A DNA stretch of 36,871 bases from an uncultured Clostridia bacterium (GCA_945983355.1 CAMFSU010000047.1:1-36871); one strand, 5' to 3'. Positions 26,554 to 35,607 are shown, counted from the first letter of the stretch. The notes: a model not told the origin generated them from the letters alone. A program made the numbers and translations.

Positions 26554-29214
26554 TTAATCAGCTAAATAGTCCCAAACTCTTTGACGTTCGCCGTTCTTTT
26601 GGAAAATGCGTACATAGTCAGTGTATTGTGTCACTTCAAAATCAAGTAATTCCTGAATACCGCCAGCATCGCCAGGATAATTTCCGAATGTATAGAAACC
26701 GCCTGTAACATCTAAATCCATTTCGGGAGCAATCTTTTGTTCGAATGCATACCATTTCTCTTCAGTCATAGGAACTGCACAGAAAATTTCACCATCGAGA
26801 TAGAAGTCAAGATAATCGGCATTCCATTCTATACCGATATAGTGGAATGCATCGTAGAAGTTTTCACCAACAGGAGGCTTAGCACTTATACGAACGAAAT
26901 CGTTAACACTGTTGTGGTCGGTATGATTTGTGTTGTAATTTGCCCAAGTATGAAGATTGGGGTTTAAATTAGAACCACCAAAGGTTTCATAAAGGTCAAT
27001 TTCACAACCGTCTGCCAAACCGGAAGCAGCAGTAAACCAAAGATTAGCTGTTGCACCCTTATAGGAACCAACCATTTGACGAGCCTCAAAAATACCATAA
27101 CGGAAGCTCATTGATTTCTTGGTATCTAAACGTGAACGCCAGAAGCCTGTATTAACATCAAATTTTGTTGTTTGATATAAAAGGTTATTTTTTACGCCGT
27201 AGGTTTTACCAAAACCGCCTTGATACATTTTACCAAAGGGATAATAGTCACCGTGTTGCTCATCCTCAGTTTTTGTACCTAAAAGCGTTCTGAGCGGGTC
27301 TGTAAGGTCAAGCTCTAAAAGCTCTTTAACCAATTTACTTTCAGGATCATAATAAACTTGTGGCACACTGTCACCACCTGCCGGAGCATTATCATCCCAA
27401 TAATCAAGTTTATTATCAATTGGTGTGCCATCAATGGTTGATGAAAGGAATTCATCGCTCCAAGCGAGACCGTAACCATCAGAAAGACCGTACTTGCTTA
27501 TATCATTAGCAGTGGTATATGCGCCACTCTTGGTGAATGTTGCAGGAACTGCTTTTGAAGTTGCAAATTCGTTCATAACAAGACCAGTAGCAAAGTTTGC
27601 AGCGTAGTCACTACCTGCTTCTATAAAGAGCTTACCATCTTTATAGAAAACTTTATACTGTTCAGGAGCATAACCGTTTACATAGTCAAGAGATTCGCTC
27701 TTGAATACTGAAGCGTCAACGCCTGAACGTTCGGTAAGACCAACTAAGATTTCGTTAGCGGTTGTTTTTTGGTCGTTTTCAACCGGAACAACAATACCAC
27801 AAGTTTCAATAAAGTAGTTTGCTAAGTTTTTAGCAGCGCGCTTTGTAAGGATTGAAGGATATTTTTCGGTACGGATAACATACTTAGAAACATCCACACC
27901 ACCAATAGAAAGTGACTCAACCTTAGGACGACTTACGTGATACATATCAGCGGGAACAGCACTATTATCATCCTTTAAATAAGTTGTAAAGAAGAAGTTG
28001 AGTGCTTTTTCAAGTGCACTTTCAGAACCCGCAGCAATTACTACGTGCTTGCCTGTAACCTTAACGATATAGTCGTTAGCATAGTTCTTTCTGTAACCCT
28101 TAAGTGCGCTGTATGCTTCTTTTGAAGCAGCACGATTGGTTTCGCCAATAAGAATTTCATAATCAGAAGCGGGGAAATTTGCAGTGTTATCAGTCTTTAA
28201 TCTTACGGATGCTTCCAAAGTCTTTTCTAAAGTAGTGAAAGCATTGTTACCAAGCTTCTGAACTGCGATTGATGCATTTTCTGGATATACAACTTCGAAT
28301 CTTGAAGTGTAACCATCAATAAATGTAATTTCTTTGGTTTCGGGAACAATAACAGGTGTTTCATCAATAACGGGAGTATCGTCGTCATCGTCGTCATCGT
28401 CAGTATCGTTACCGTAAATTTCGTCAGCTAATTCACCGTTAAGCTGAATACCAAAGGTGATAATGTTGCCTTCTTTTACGGGGAGGTCATAGAAAGCGGG
28501 ATATTCAAGGAAGGTAACCTCTTCCCCATTTTCGCCAACGCCCTTACCAAATTCACCAGACCATAAAACAGTGTTGTTAATCATAATATTAACAACTGCG
28601 GTGCGGATAGAGCCGTCTTCGTTATCTAAGAAACCGGTTTCAACACCGCCAACAGACTTAACCATTGTTAAAGTGCCTGCTGGAATTTCTAAAGAACCGT
28701 CACTACCAACAACATAGGAAATACCTTCCTGTCTATCGCCTGAGGTTGAAAGCAATAAGCCAGCTTCGGGCAGAGTATTGTCATTATAGGTCTTAACATC
28801 AAGCACGCTTGTGTTATAGCACATAACAGATACTGTACCGTCTTGAGTGTATGAATAAGCTTTAAGCTTATTATCGGAAACGCTTGCGCGGTTACGCCAG
28901 CTATCAAGAGCGTAGGTATCACGAAGTTTCCACTCACTGCCTAATTTTGAAATCCACTTCCAAGAAGTATCATTTGAAAGTGCAGTTAATGTATGAGCTT
29001 TCGCGTCGGCTGAAATAGCAGTATTAATATCATTAAACGCTACAACCGATTCCCCATCTAAATAGAATATGGGGTTAAATGCCACAACCGCCTGAGCTTC
29101 CTTACCTTCGGGGAATTGGGGTTCTTTTTGAGAACCCCCACCGAATGTACATCCACTAAGGACAAATGTCATAACAAGGAAAAGTGATATTATTTTAAGA
29201 AATGATTTTTTCAT
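26554..29214 (-). CDS. GH16 lipoprotein with GH67N/hexosaminidase-N-like domains
   Basis: This 886-aa protein carries a lipoprotein signal with lipobox LSGC (Cys22). A beta-rich region of about 30-270 is followed by an Asp-rich linker (eight Asp in a row, near 275-285). Two alpha/beta regions, about 290-410 and 425-565, contain EILIGETNR / EILVGLTER plus a terminal VVIAAGSESALEKALNFF-like pattern. This pattern resembles the non-catalytic N-terminal domain of GH67 and GH20 enzymes. The C-terminus (about 580-886) is a GH16 domain with CEIDLYETFGG: Glu738, Asp740 and Glu743 in ExDxxE spacing. It should be tethered to the outer face of the membrane and make the first cuts in the polysaccharide. 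The domain naming in the middle is by pattern only. Confidence 0.87.
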   Translation of the reverse strand: MKKSFLKIISLFLVMTFVLSGCTFGGGSQKEPQFPEGKEAQAVVAFNPIFYLDGESVVAFNDINTAISADAKAHTLTALSNDTSWKWISKLGSEWKLRDTYALDSWRNRASVSDNKLKAYSYTQDGTVSVMCYNTSVLDVKTYNDNTLPEAGLLLSTSGDRQEGISYVVGSDGSLEIPAGTLTMVKSVGGVETGFLDNEDGSIRTAVVNIMINNTVLWSGEFGKGVGENGEEVTFLEYPAFYDLPVKEGNIITFGIQLNGELADEIYGNDTDDDDDDDDTPVIDETPVIVPETKEITFIDGYTSRFEVVYPENASIAVQKLGNNAFTTLEKTLEASVRLKTDNTANFPASDYEILIGETNRAASKEAYSALKGYRKNYANDYIVKVTGKHVVIAAGSESALEKALNFFFTTYLKDDNSAVPADMYHVSRPKVESLSIGGVDVSKYVIRTEKYPSILTKRAAKNLANYFIETCGIVVPVENDQKTTANEILVGLTERSGVDASVFKSESLDYVNGYAPEQYKVFYKDGKLFIEAGSDYAANFATGLVMNEFATSKAVPATFTKSGAYTTANDISKYGLSDGYGLAWSDEFLSSTIDGTPIDNKLDYWDDNAPAGGDSVPQVYYDPESKLVKELLELDLTDPLRTLLGTKTEDEQHGDYYPFGKMYQGGFGKTYGVKNNLLYQTTKFDVNTGFWRSRLDTKKSMSFRYGIFEARQMVGSYKGATANLWFTAASGLADGCEIDLYETFGGSNLNPNLHTWANYNTNHTDHNSVNDFVRISAKPPVGENFYDAFHYIGIEWNADYLDFYLDGEIFCAVPMTEEKWYAFEQKIAPEMDLDVTGGFYTFGNYPGDAGGIQELLDFEVTQYTDYVRIFQKNGERQRVWDYLAD

Positions 29215-29228
29215 ATACTTCTTCTCCT

Positions 29229-32200
29229 TTATCTCTTCTTGCGTTTAACAAGTACAATTACTAAAATAACTGCGCCTGCTAAAACTAATAGACCGGCAAT
29301 TGATGCAGCTACAATAATCCAAACAATATTCGAATTATTTTCTACTTCTGTATCTACTCTTTCAATTGGGTCTGCATCAGTAACAGTAAGGTTTTCACCA
29401 AAGCCAACGGGTTCCTCAACCTCAACATCGGTATCGGTATCGGTATCTTTGTCAGTATCGATTATATCTTTGTCTTCTTCTACTTCTTCCTTAACGAATT
29501 TAGCATAGAGAGTGATATTATCGGTAATAACATCTGAAAGGAAATCAAAAGGCTTAGTAAATTCCTTATCTAAGAACCAACCGATGAATTCATAACCAGA
29601 CTTAAATGCAAAGCCAGGATCATAAGATGTTAATTCTGAATAAGGCAATACAACTACAGAGTCAATCTTATCGCCGCCATTGGTTTCAAAGGTAATAGTC
29701 TTTTCTAACACCTTTTCAACCTTAACGTTATCAATGTAAACGTTTTGTTCAGCAAGGTAAACAGCACCGATTGCAACACCAACAGGCTGATCACCGGTAG
29801 TAATCAAACCTGAAATTTCATCATAACCCATCATATCCTCGTTTTTGGTTGTTAGGGTTGAATCAAACCTTGTATAAGCTAAGGTTGAAAGGTCAAATGA
29901 GTAGATTTTAAGTGAAGGAATTTTTGCATCGTCTTCATATTTTGCCTGTGCTGTAATTCTATAGGTGGTATTTGGTGATAAAATCATAATACCTGAAGAA
30001 TTATTCTTGTCATAAAGCAAAAAGCTTTGACCAATACCGTAAGAGTATAGATGATCCTTAATTCTTACATAACCCGAACCGTCAAATGCGTTTTTAGCAT
30101 CGTCGCCGATATAATCTAAGTTGTTAGTCAATTCTGAACAGGTCCATGACATATACGGCATATAGCGGTACATAACCTCTAAATCGAATTCCGAAGAAGT
30201 TTCAAAATCTAAAACTATCGGGCTGTCAAAATTAGAAACATCTGAGTATTCAACATCCTTCATCTTAACGTAAACGGTTTTATTTTCTTCGCCGATTACA
30301 TTATAATTGGTAGCAGGAGTTGTGCATGCTTGGTCTTCATAGAAGCCCTGAATTTGTTTACCCTTTTGAGTATTAATAGCAAATTCACGAATTGTATCGC
30401 CGGGCATACCGTACTGAACGTGATAACCGAAGCCAACAGGACGTGAATCTACAGCCTTGCCAGTGTCAGCATCTACAAAGGTAATGCTCTTGGCTTCGTC
30501 AACAACAGTAATCTTTACGTTATCGATAAGCACAAAGTGTTGTGAATTGGTGTTGTCAAAGTTTTGACGTGAACCCAAAGTGAAGTATACGAAGCCATCA
30601 GCAGAAGGCTTGAAATATTGGGTTACTTTTTCCTTTTCGGACTTAAGACCGTGAACAGCAACCTTTTCGGTACCGTTTGCCTGTGAACCGTTGAGTGAAT
30701 CAAGTGAATATGAACCGTACTTAACACCAATATATGAGTGTGCGGTTGTTTCACCTAATGGTAAATAGTCATATTCAAGCTTATAAATTTTACCAGACTT
30801 AACGGTGAATTTTGAACCGTCCTTATTAATTAAAACAGTAGCGGGTAATACCGTTGAGTTTGACATAACCGCAGGTGAGTTTGAAATTAACAAAGCAGCG
30901 CCCATACCGTCGGGACAATTTTCTTCAATATAACGGTTAGCAGCAGTCATTGTGCTGTCTAATATACCTGTATCCTTTAAGGATGTCATATCCAAGTTAT
31001 TATAATCCTTTAATACGTTTGGATATCTAACGTTATCAAAGTTTTCAAAGCCTTCACTATCATAATTTGATATGGATACCTGAGTCCACTTTGCCTTTAG
31101 CTTAATGCTATTAGTTGGTACGTAAGAAGGATTAATTTCTGCCTGGGTAGCATCATCTGCTAAGTACCAACAGTCAAATAAATAGCCCGATCTGGTAGGT
31201 GTGGGCAATTTGCCGATTGGGCTGTCCTTTAATACTCTGAAGCCAGAAACTGCTGTACCACCATTAGAATCAAACGCTACCGAAACTGCAGTTTTACCTT
31301 CAGGTAATTCCTCAGTAACAGTAATATTATCCAAATATGCGCTGTGGTAATCTGTGGGGTTTTCTTCAAGACGAACACCGTCGTTTGTTACCATTACAAT
31401 TCTGGGGATGTAACCCATCTTAGCAACAAAATCAAGGCTTGCGGTTCCCTTACTGCCTTCAGCAACGTTAACGTTAAATTTGCCAACTAAAATATTGCTG
31501 CTGGTCTTTAAGCTGTTTATTGCCAAATCATGAGAACCTACTTTCTCATCACTTAAATACAAGTAGAAGGAAACATCTTCTTCGGGGATAGGTCCTTCGA
31601 TTTCGTAATCAAACGAAACTGTATAATTAAATCCGGGTGAACCCTTAAAGGCAACGCCTGTACTGGGGTCAAAAATATACAAGAAGGGACTTATCTTATA
31701 GTTGTGGAACCATTCACCTGACGGACCGTAGTTGAAACCTGCCGCAGTGTAAACGGGGTTGTCATTAATATATGTTAATTCCAAAACACCGTTGCTATCT
31801 TTAACAGTTTGACGTGTTATATCGGCACGGGTATGGTATTTTGCGTTTGAATAGTTTGGGTCGAGCATATCAGCATATGCAGGGTGACCGCTTGTTGAAT
31901 AAGTATATTTTGTTTCAAAATCAAGTTTAATATACTTAGTCCATTTACGGTAATAAATTTTGCCCGCTACCGGATATTCATCAGTAGATAAAATTTTACA
32001 ATCGTAATCATCATACCATTTTCCATCATCGCTATAACCGGCTACTTCTACCTTTACATCAGCAAGCTTTTGACCGCTCTTATAGTTAACTTCCATTATG
32101 TCATTAGCGGGAGAAAGCACTCTAACCGAGTCAGGACGGAAGGATTTAAGCTGAGGTAACATATCTGCGTTTTTATCAGACCATTTGGTTGAAGAACCAA

Positions 32201-33365
32201 GGTTTGCATAAAAACCATCAAGATTTTCAGTTAAAAATGTTGTTTCATTTAATACCTTTGTGATATTTACGGTCGCAGGAATTTGTTCGCAATCAATAGC
32301 ATAGCAGTTAGCTATATTGAATACTGGCGACATATTAGCAACCAAGTTTGCAACTGCGTTACCCGATTGAATCCAAACCGCACCGCCGGAGTTCATAGAA
32401 AGCGCTGAAACCGGGTTCATTTTACCAACCGTAATAACATTGTTTAAGGTTATGGTTTTGCCCCAACCGCAAGCACCGAACACAGCGCCGCAATAAACTA
32501 AACAACGGCTTGTTGCATAGTAACTTCTAAAGTTAGCAGTTACATTTTTAACAATAGCGTCGGTCACATTAAGATTGCCATATGAATAACCGATAAGACC
32601 GCCAAAACCTGCAGGTTTACCTGCAGATGCAAGCTTAGGTCTAGCTACATCAAACTTAACATTTTCAACCCAAACATTTTCAAATGTGGTAGTTTGGTCG
32701 CCATAAACATTACCAACCAAAGCACCATAACCATGATACTCAGTATTAACATTACCTGAAATATTACTCTTAATATAAACGTCTTTAAGTTTAACATTTT
32801 TTAATGTGGCACCATATACTAACGGGAACAATCCCCAACCGCAATATATACGTTGAGCATTAAAGCCCGACATTTTACCAGTGCCTTCATAATTAATATA
32901 AAGACCGTAAATAGTATAACCTGCACCGTCGAAAGTACCGCGGAACAATTCACCGCCCATTTCACGATAATTTCTTGTATCGGTATATTCACCGTATGTA
33001 TTGTCTTTACCCTTTATCCAGTTTTTAAGGCCGTCGCCTTCATACCAGGTAGGAGATTCGGTATCGTTAATAATTATATCGTTACCCAATTTATAATATT
33101 TACCTGCACTATCCGAACTACCTCTTGCAAGGTGACGAAGTTGAGCAGCAGTTGTAATAATATATGGGTCACTTTCGGCACCTGTACCCGAAGTAAAACC
33201 CGAAACCTTTGTATCAGAATACCAATAGGTACCGTCAGCATCAAGGTCACGTTTGCCGCTAGCTTCTGTACCCGCCGAAGCAGTAATAGTGCCAATGCTA
33301 ACAAATAATGACATTATTAATGTAAGGCAAAGTAAAACGCTTAACATTTTTTTAGATAAATTCAT
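29229..33365 (-). CDS. Large membrane-anchored surface protein with GLUG-like domain and InlB-type repeats
   Basis: This 1378-aa protein has a signal peptide (about 1-32). A GLUG-like beta-helix region (about 40-395) is closely similar to the N-terminus of the 1606-aa GH16 protein: both share YIITTAAQLRHLARG and RIYCGWGLFP. The remainder alternates carbohydrate-binding-like beta modules (about 481-690, 765-955, 1045-1215) with InlB B-repeat/Flg_new domains (about 692-760 and 1222-1292, plus degenerate ones near 410-480 and 957-1040). An acidic linker with DTDTDTD leads to a membrane segment (about 1343-1372) ending in KRKKR. There is no LPXTG signal and no catalytic domain was recognised. It probably acts as a glycan-binding or adhesive surface protein that works with the two exported GH16 enzymes. 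Confidence 0.85.
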   Translation of the reverse strand: MNLSKKMLSVLLCLTLIMSLFVSIGTITASAGTEASGKRDLDADGTYWYSDTKVSGFTSGTGAESDPYIITTAAQLRHLARGSSDSAGKYYKLGNDIIINDTESPTWYEGDGLKNWIKGKDNTYGEYTDTRNYREMGGELFRGTFDGAGYTIYGLYINYEGTGKMSGFNAQRIYCGWGLFPLVYGATLKNVKLKDVYIKSNISGNVNTEYHGYGALVGNVYGDQTTTFENVWVENVKFDVARPKLASAGKPAGFGGLIGYSYGNLNVTDAIVKNVTANFRSYYATSRCLVYCGAVFGACGWGKTITLNNVITVGKMNPVSALSMNSGGAVWIQSGNAVANLVANMSPVFNIANCYAIDCEQIPATVNITKVLNETTFLTENLDGFYANLGSSTKWSDKNADMLPQLKSFRPDSVRVLSPANDIMEVNYKSGQKLADVKVEVAGYSDDGKWYDDYDCKILSTDEYPVAGKIYYRKWTKYIKLDFETKYTYSTSGHPAYADMLDPNYSNAKYHTRADITRQTVKDSNGVLELTYINDNPVYTAAGFNYGPSGEWFHNYKISPFLYIFDPSTGVAFKGSPGFNYTVSFDYEIEGPIPEEDVSFYLYLSDEKVGSHDLAINSLKTSSNILVGKFNVNVAEGSKGTASLDFVAKMGYIPRIVMVTNDGVRLEENPTDYHSAYLDNITVTEELPEGKTAVSVAFDSNGGTAVSGFRVLKDSPIGKLPTPTRSGYLFDCWYLADDATQAEINPSYVPTNSIKLKAKWTQVSISNYDSEGFENFDNVRYPNVLKDYNNLDMTSLKDTGILDSTMTAANRYIEENCPDGMGAALLISNSPAVMSNSTVLPATVLINKDGSKFTVKSGKIYKLEYDYLPLGETTAHSYIGVKYGSYSLDSLNGSQANGTEKVAVHGLKSEKEKVTQYFKPSADGFVYFTLGSRQNFDNTNSQHFVLIDNVKITVVDEAKSITFVDADTGKAVDSRPVGFGYHVQYGMPGDTIREFAINTQKGKQIQGFYEDQACTTPATNYNVIGEENKTVYVKMKDVEYSDVSNFDSPIVLDFETSSEFDLEVMYRYMPYMSWTCSELTNNLDYIGDDAKNAFDGSGYVRIKDHLYSYGIGQSFLLYDKNNSSGIMILSPNTTYRITAQAKYEDDAKIPSLKIYSFDLSTLAYTRFDSTLTTKNEDMMGYDEISGLITTGDQPVGVAIGAVYLAEQNVYIDNVKVEKVLEKTITFETNGGDKIDSVVVLPYSELTSYDPGFAFKSGYEFIGWFLDKEFTKPFDFLSDVITDNITLYAKFVKEEVEEDKDIIDTDKDTDTDTDVEVEEPVGFGENLTVTDADPIERVDTEVENNSNIVWIIVAASIAGLLVLAGAVILVIVLVKRKKR

Positions 33366-33428
33366 TTTAATTCCTCCATATTATTTTATAGAGTTGTAAA
33401 GAAAAAAGTTTAAAATTCCCTTTAAGAA

Positions 33429-34877
33429 CTATTTTATAATTCCTTGAAGTTTTTCGGTTGCTTTCTTAGCAGCGTTGTCAACAATGTTTGCACGAGCTGC
33501 CAAGTTTGTTTCAACCTCTTCAGGTGATACGGGACCAAATACATCGCCCCAGCCACCTGCAGATGCCTGATTCCAAGGAGAACCGACAAGCGATAATGGG
33601 TTTTGCATATATTCTATGTTGATTTTACCCTTCTTGAAGTTAGGGAGATAGGTTTCCTTATAGAAACGTTCGATATTTTTATTAACAAAAATATCAGCAC
33701 CCGCTTCATCATAGTTGTCAATATCAAGATAGAAACGAAGGAGATAGTACGCACCTTCAACGTTTTTAGCATCTTTACCAATACCATAAGCACGTAAATT
33801 TGCACCGTAATAATTAGCGGTTTTGCCATTGAACTTTGATGGCAGTTCTACAACGCCTAAAGCCGAGGGTGACATTGCCTTGAACCAACCGTTGTACTTC
33901 ATACCAAAGTTATTTAAAACAGCAATAGCCATTTGACCGCTTGAAAATCTTGTTAACGGGTTATTAGAAATAACACCGTCCTTGCGAAGAGAAGCAACAA
34001 GCTTTAGTGCTGCAAGAATGTCAGACTTTTGTGAAGCGTCATTTAAACCATTTGTGAAGGTTGCTGTTTTAGGGTTATAATTAATCATACCTGCGCCGGT
34101 TGTCGACCAAACTAACTGCGGTAAAATTGAGCCGCCGTCAAAGCCCTTTTGCTTTGCTTCGCGTACACATTTTTCAAGATTTTCCCAAGTCCATTTGCCT
34201 TCATCAATATAATCCTGAGGACTCTTGATATTGTTGTTAGCAAAGATTTGCTTGTTATAGAAAACGAAAGTACCGCCGTTTGCAAAAGGTGAATTGTAAG
34301 AGTTAACAAAATACTTCTTACCCTTTACAGATAAGCCTTCGGTAACTCGCTTATCCCAGAAACCATCGTTAACGTCAAAGTATTTAGGTAATTCTTGAAC
34401 TGCTTCAACTGCCGAAGGGAAGGTTGTGTTTGTGATTACAATATCAGGACCTTTGCCTGCTGCATTTTGTTCAACGATACTAGAAATGTACTTATCTTCG
34501 TTGTATGTAACCCACTTAACATTGATTTTTGTCTTCTTGGTGAAGAGCTTAGCAACCTTTGCATATTCGGTTGCGTTTTCATCGCCCCATGCTGCAAAGG
34601 TAACTGTTGTGCCCTGAAGCTTTTTGGGAATGTTATTTAGGTAGCTATTGCTCTGATTAGCTGTGCCGCCACCGTTACCATTAGCGTTGCCGTTGCCAGT
34701 GCCATTACCGGTGCCGCTGTTATTATCGCCACCTTGTGCACCACCTACGTTAAGACCGCCAAGTGCCTCGTAATCATCTTCAACCGGAGTATTGCTTTCG
34801 CCGCAAGCGCAAAGTGAAACACACATTACAACAGCAAGAAGCAATGCCATAAGCTTCAAAACTTTTTGTTTTTGCAT
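33429..34877 (-). CDS. CUT1 extracellular solute-binding lipoprotein
   Basis: This 482-aa protein is the first gene of the cluster. The ATG at 34877 is preceded by AGGAGG, while the frame extending to 34922 lacks such a site. The lipobox LCAC gives Cys25. A Gly/Asn-rich flexible linker (about 47-80) separates the lipid anchor from the family-1 binding domain, which starts near LQGTTVTFAAWGDENATEY and contains KGPDIVITN and SGQMAIAVLNN. It binds a sugar and delivers it to a CUT1 permease. No permease gene follows directly. The likeliest partners are the pair at 15565-17377, since the other pair adjoins its own binding protein. Its position just after the promoter suggests high expression. Confidence 0.92.
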   Translation of the reverse strand: MQKQKVLKLMALLLAVVMCVSLCACGESNTPVEDDYEALGGLNVGGAQGGDNNSGTGNGTGNGNANGNGGGTANQSNSYLNNIPKKLQGTTVTFAAWGDENATEYAKVAKLFTKKTKINVKWVTYNEDKYISSIVEQNAAGKGPDIVITNTTFPSAVEAVQELPKYFDVNDGFWDKRVTEGLSVKGKKYFVNSYNSPFANGGTFVFYNKQIFANNNIKSPQDYIDEGKWTWENLEKCVREAKQKGFDGGSILPQLVWSTTGAGMINYNPKTATFTNGLNDASQKSDILAALKLVASLRKDGVISNNPLTRFSSGQMAIAVLNNFGMKYNGWFKAMSPSALGVVELPSKFNGKTANYYGANLRAYGIGKDAKNVEGAYYLLRFYLDIDNYDEAGADIFVNKNIERFYKETYLPNFKKGKINIEYMQNPLSLVGSPWNQASAGGWGDVFGPVSPEEVETNLAARANIVDNAAKKATEKLQGIIK

Positions 34878-34930
34878 AATTTTTCCTCCTATAAAAATAA
34901 TTGATAGCTGCTTCAAATACATGTAAATAA

Positions 34931-34945
34931 TTGTAACCGAAAGCG
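34931..34945 (+). promoter_or_regulatory. cre-like catabolite-repression site
   Basis: The sequence TTGTAACCGAAAGCG fits the CcpA consensus WTGNAANCGNWNNCW at 14 of 15 positions; only the last base differs. It lies 54 bp upstream of the binding-protein start codon and downstream of the predicted transcription start. A roadblock type of carbon catabolite repression would fit that position. No ccpA gene is in the window. Confidence 0.4.
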
Positions 34946-34979
34946 CCTATCATAAACGGGAAGTATCGCTAACAAAGGG

Positions 34980-35004
34980 CTTAAATCGGCTTGCTTTAAC
35001 CGGC
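34980..35004 (+). promoter_or_regulatory. Tandem direct repeat, possible AraC-type operator
   Basis: CTTAAATCGGC (34980-34990) and CTTTAACCGGC (34994-35004) match at 9 of 11 positions with a 14-bp period. Related TAAnCGG-like motifs occur at 34934, 34953 and inverted at 35241-35250. AraC-family regulators often bind direct repeats upstream of their targets, so this is a candidate site for the adjacent regulator. Confidence 0.3.
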
Positions 35005-35069
35005 ACAAAAAGCATACCCGAAAATTTCATTTTCAATATGTAGAAATACTCCGCCAAATTTACACAATA

Positions 35070-35098
35070 ATTATATCATTAAACAAATTTTAAAGATA
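35070..35098 (-). promoter_or_regulatory. Predicted promoter of the glycan cluster
   Basis: On the minus strand a perfect TATAAT (35070-35075) is preceded by TGA, giving an extended -10 element (TGATATAAT). The -35 position, 17 bp away, reads TATCTT and is weak, as expected for an activator-dependent promoter. Transcription would start near 35063, giving an untranslated leader of about 186 bases before the binding-protein gene. Confidence 0.45.
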
Positions 35099-35239
35099 TA
35101 AAAAAACTCGACTTTTTTAATGGAAAACATATAAAAATTAGTCAGACTTCACCAAAAAAAACAATTTATGTTAAAAAAATCCACAAAAATGCACAAAAAG
35201 TTATACAAAGATTAGATGGCGTGGAAATTACCAAAGTTC

Positions 35240-35266
35240 AGCCGTTTAATTTTTAACCCCACGGCT
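35240..35266. promoter_or_regulatory. Short inverted repeat around AGCCGT/ACGGCT
   Basis: AGCCGT at 35240-35245 and ACGGCT at 35261-35266 are inverted copies 15 bp apart. The left arm also contains an inverted TTAAACGGC-type motif shared with the 34930-35004 cluster. Possible regulator binding site; the support is only sequence pattern. Confidence 0.2.
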
Positions 35267-35380
35267 AAAAATACCATTCGTTATGTTACTATAACCCTAA
35301 AAAACACTTTATAAACCTGCTGCTTTATTCACTAACATCATAATTCAAAAATATATAATCAAAAACATTGATTTTCTGGC

Positions 35381-35394
35381 TTTGGGTGCCCAAA
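35381..35394. promoter_or_regulatory. Small palindrome upstream of the regulator gene
   Basis: TTTGGGTGCCCAAA is a 6-bp inverted repeat around a 2-base centre. It lies about 65-100 bp upstream of the regulator's predicted promoter elements. It could be an operator or chance. Confidence 0.2.
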
Positions 35395-35457
35395 AACATG
35401 GAAAAAAAGAACATTTTGGTATTTTTTACTGTTTTTTTATTGAAGTTTTTTATCATT

Positions 35458-35485
35458 TTGATAGAATATAATTGGATATTATAGT
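35458..35485 (+). promoter_or_regulatory. Candidate promoter of the araC-family gene
   Basis: TTGATA (35458-35463) and TATAGT (35480-35485) are separated by 16 bp. A perfect TATAAT also lies at 35467-35472, but without a well-spaced -35 element. Either would give a leader of roughly 115-130 bases. Confidence 0.3.
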
Positions 35486-35607
35486 CTTACTCCCATTTAC
35501 ATAAATGTATGTTTTTCGCCAATATTATTTATTGCACAACTTATGTTTTTGAAATGTACAAAGTTACTTGTCTAAAAATAAAAAAGGAGGCAAAATAAGG
35601 CTTTATA

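Larger units (their letters stand above)
34878..35607. promoter_or_regulatory. Divergent AT-rich intergenic regulatory region
   Basis: These roughly 730 bp separate the glycan cluster (minus strand) from the araC-type gene (plus strand). No convincing gene is present. The region is very AT-rich from 35060 to 35580. It carries the candidate promoters, cre-like site, TAAnCGG-type motifs and small palindrome listed separately. Confidence 0.7.

Noticed and set aside
28380-28403. GTC/ATC triplet run resembling a microsatellite
   Set aside because: It encodes an Asp-rich linker inside the GH16 lipoprotein and needs no further explanation.
29425-29460. Short GGTATC tandem repeats
   Set aside because: They encode the DTDTDTD linker before the membrane anchor of the 1378-aa protein; variation by slippage is possible but not shown.
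32853-33308. A 151-codon open frame on the plus strand opposite the 1378-aa surface-protein gene
   Set aside because: The low-complexity translation (Thr/Ile/Cys-rich) follows from the antisense of a Thr/Gly/Asn-rich gene; no ribosome binding site or family resemblance.
35150-35220. AT-rich stretch with CACAAAAA and TTATACAAA, considered as DnaA boxes or an origin
   Set aside because: No match to TTATNCACA and no replication gene nearby; base composition fits an AT-rich promoter region.
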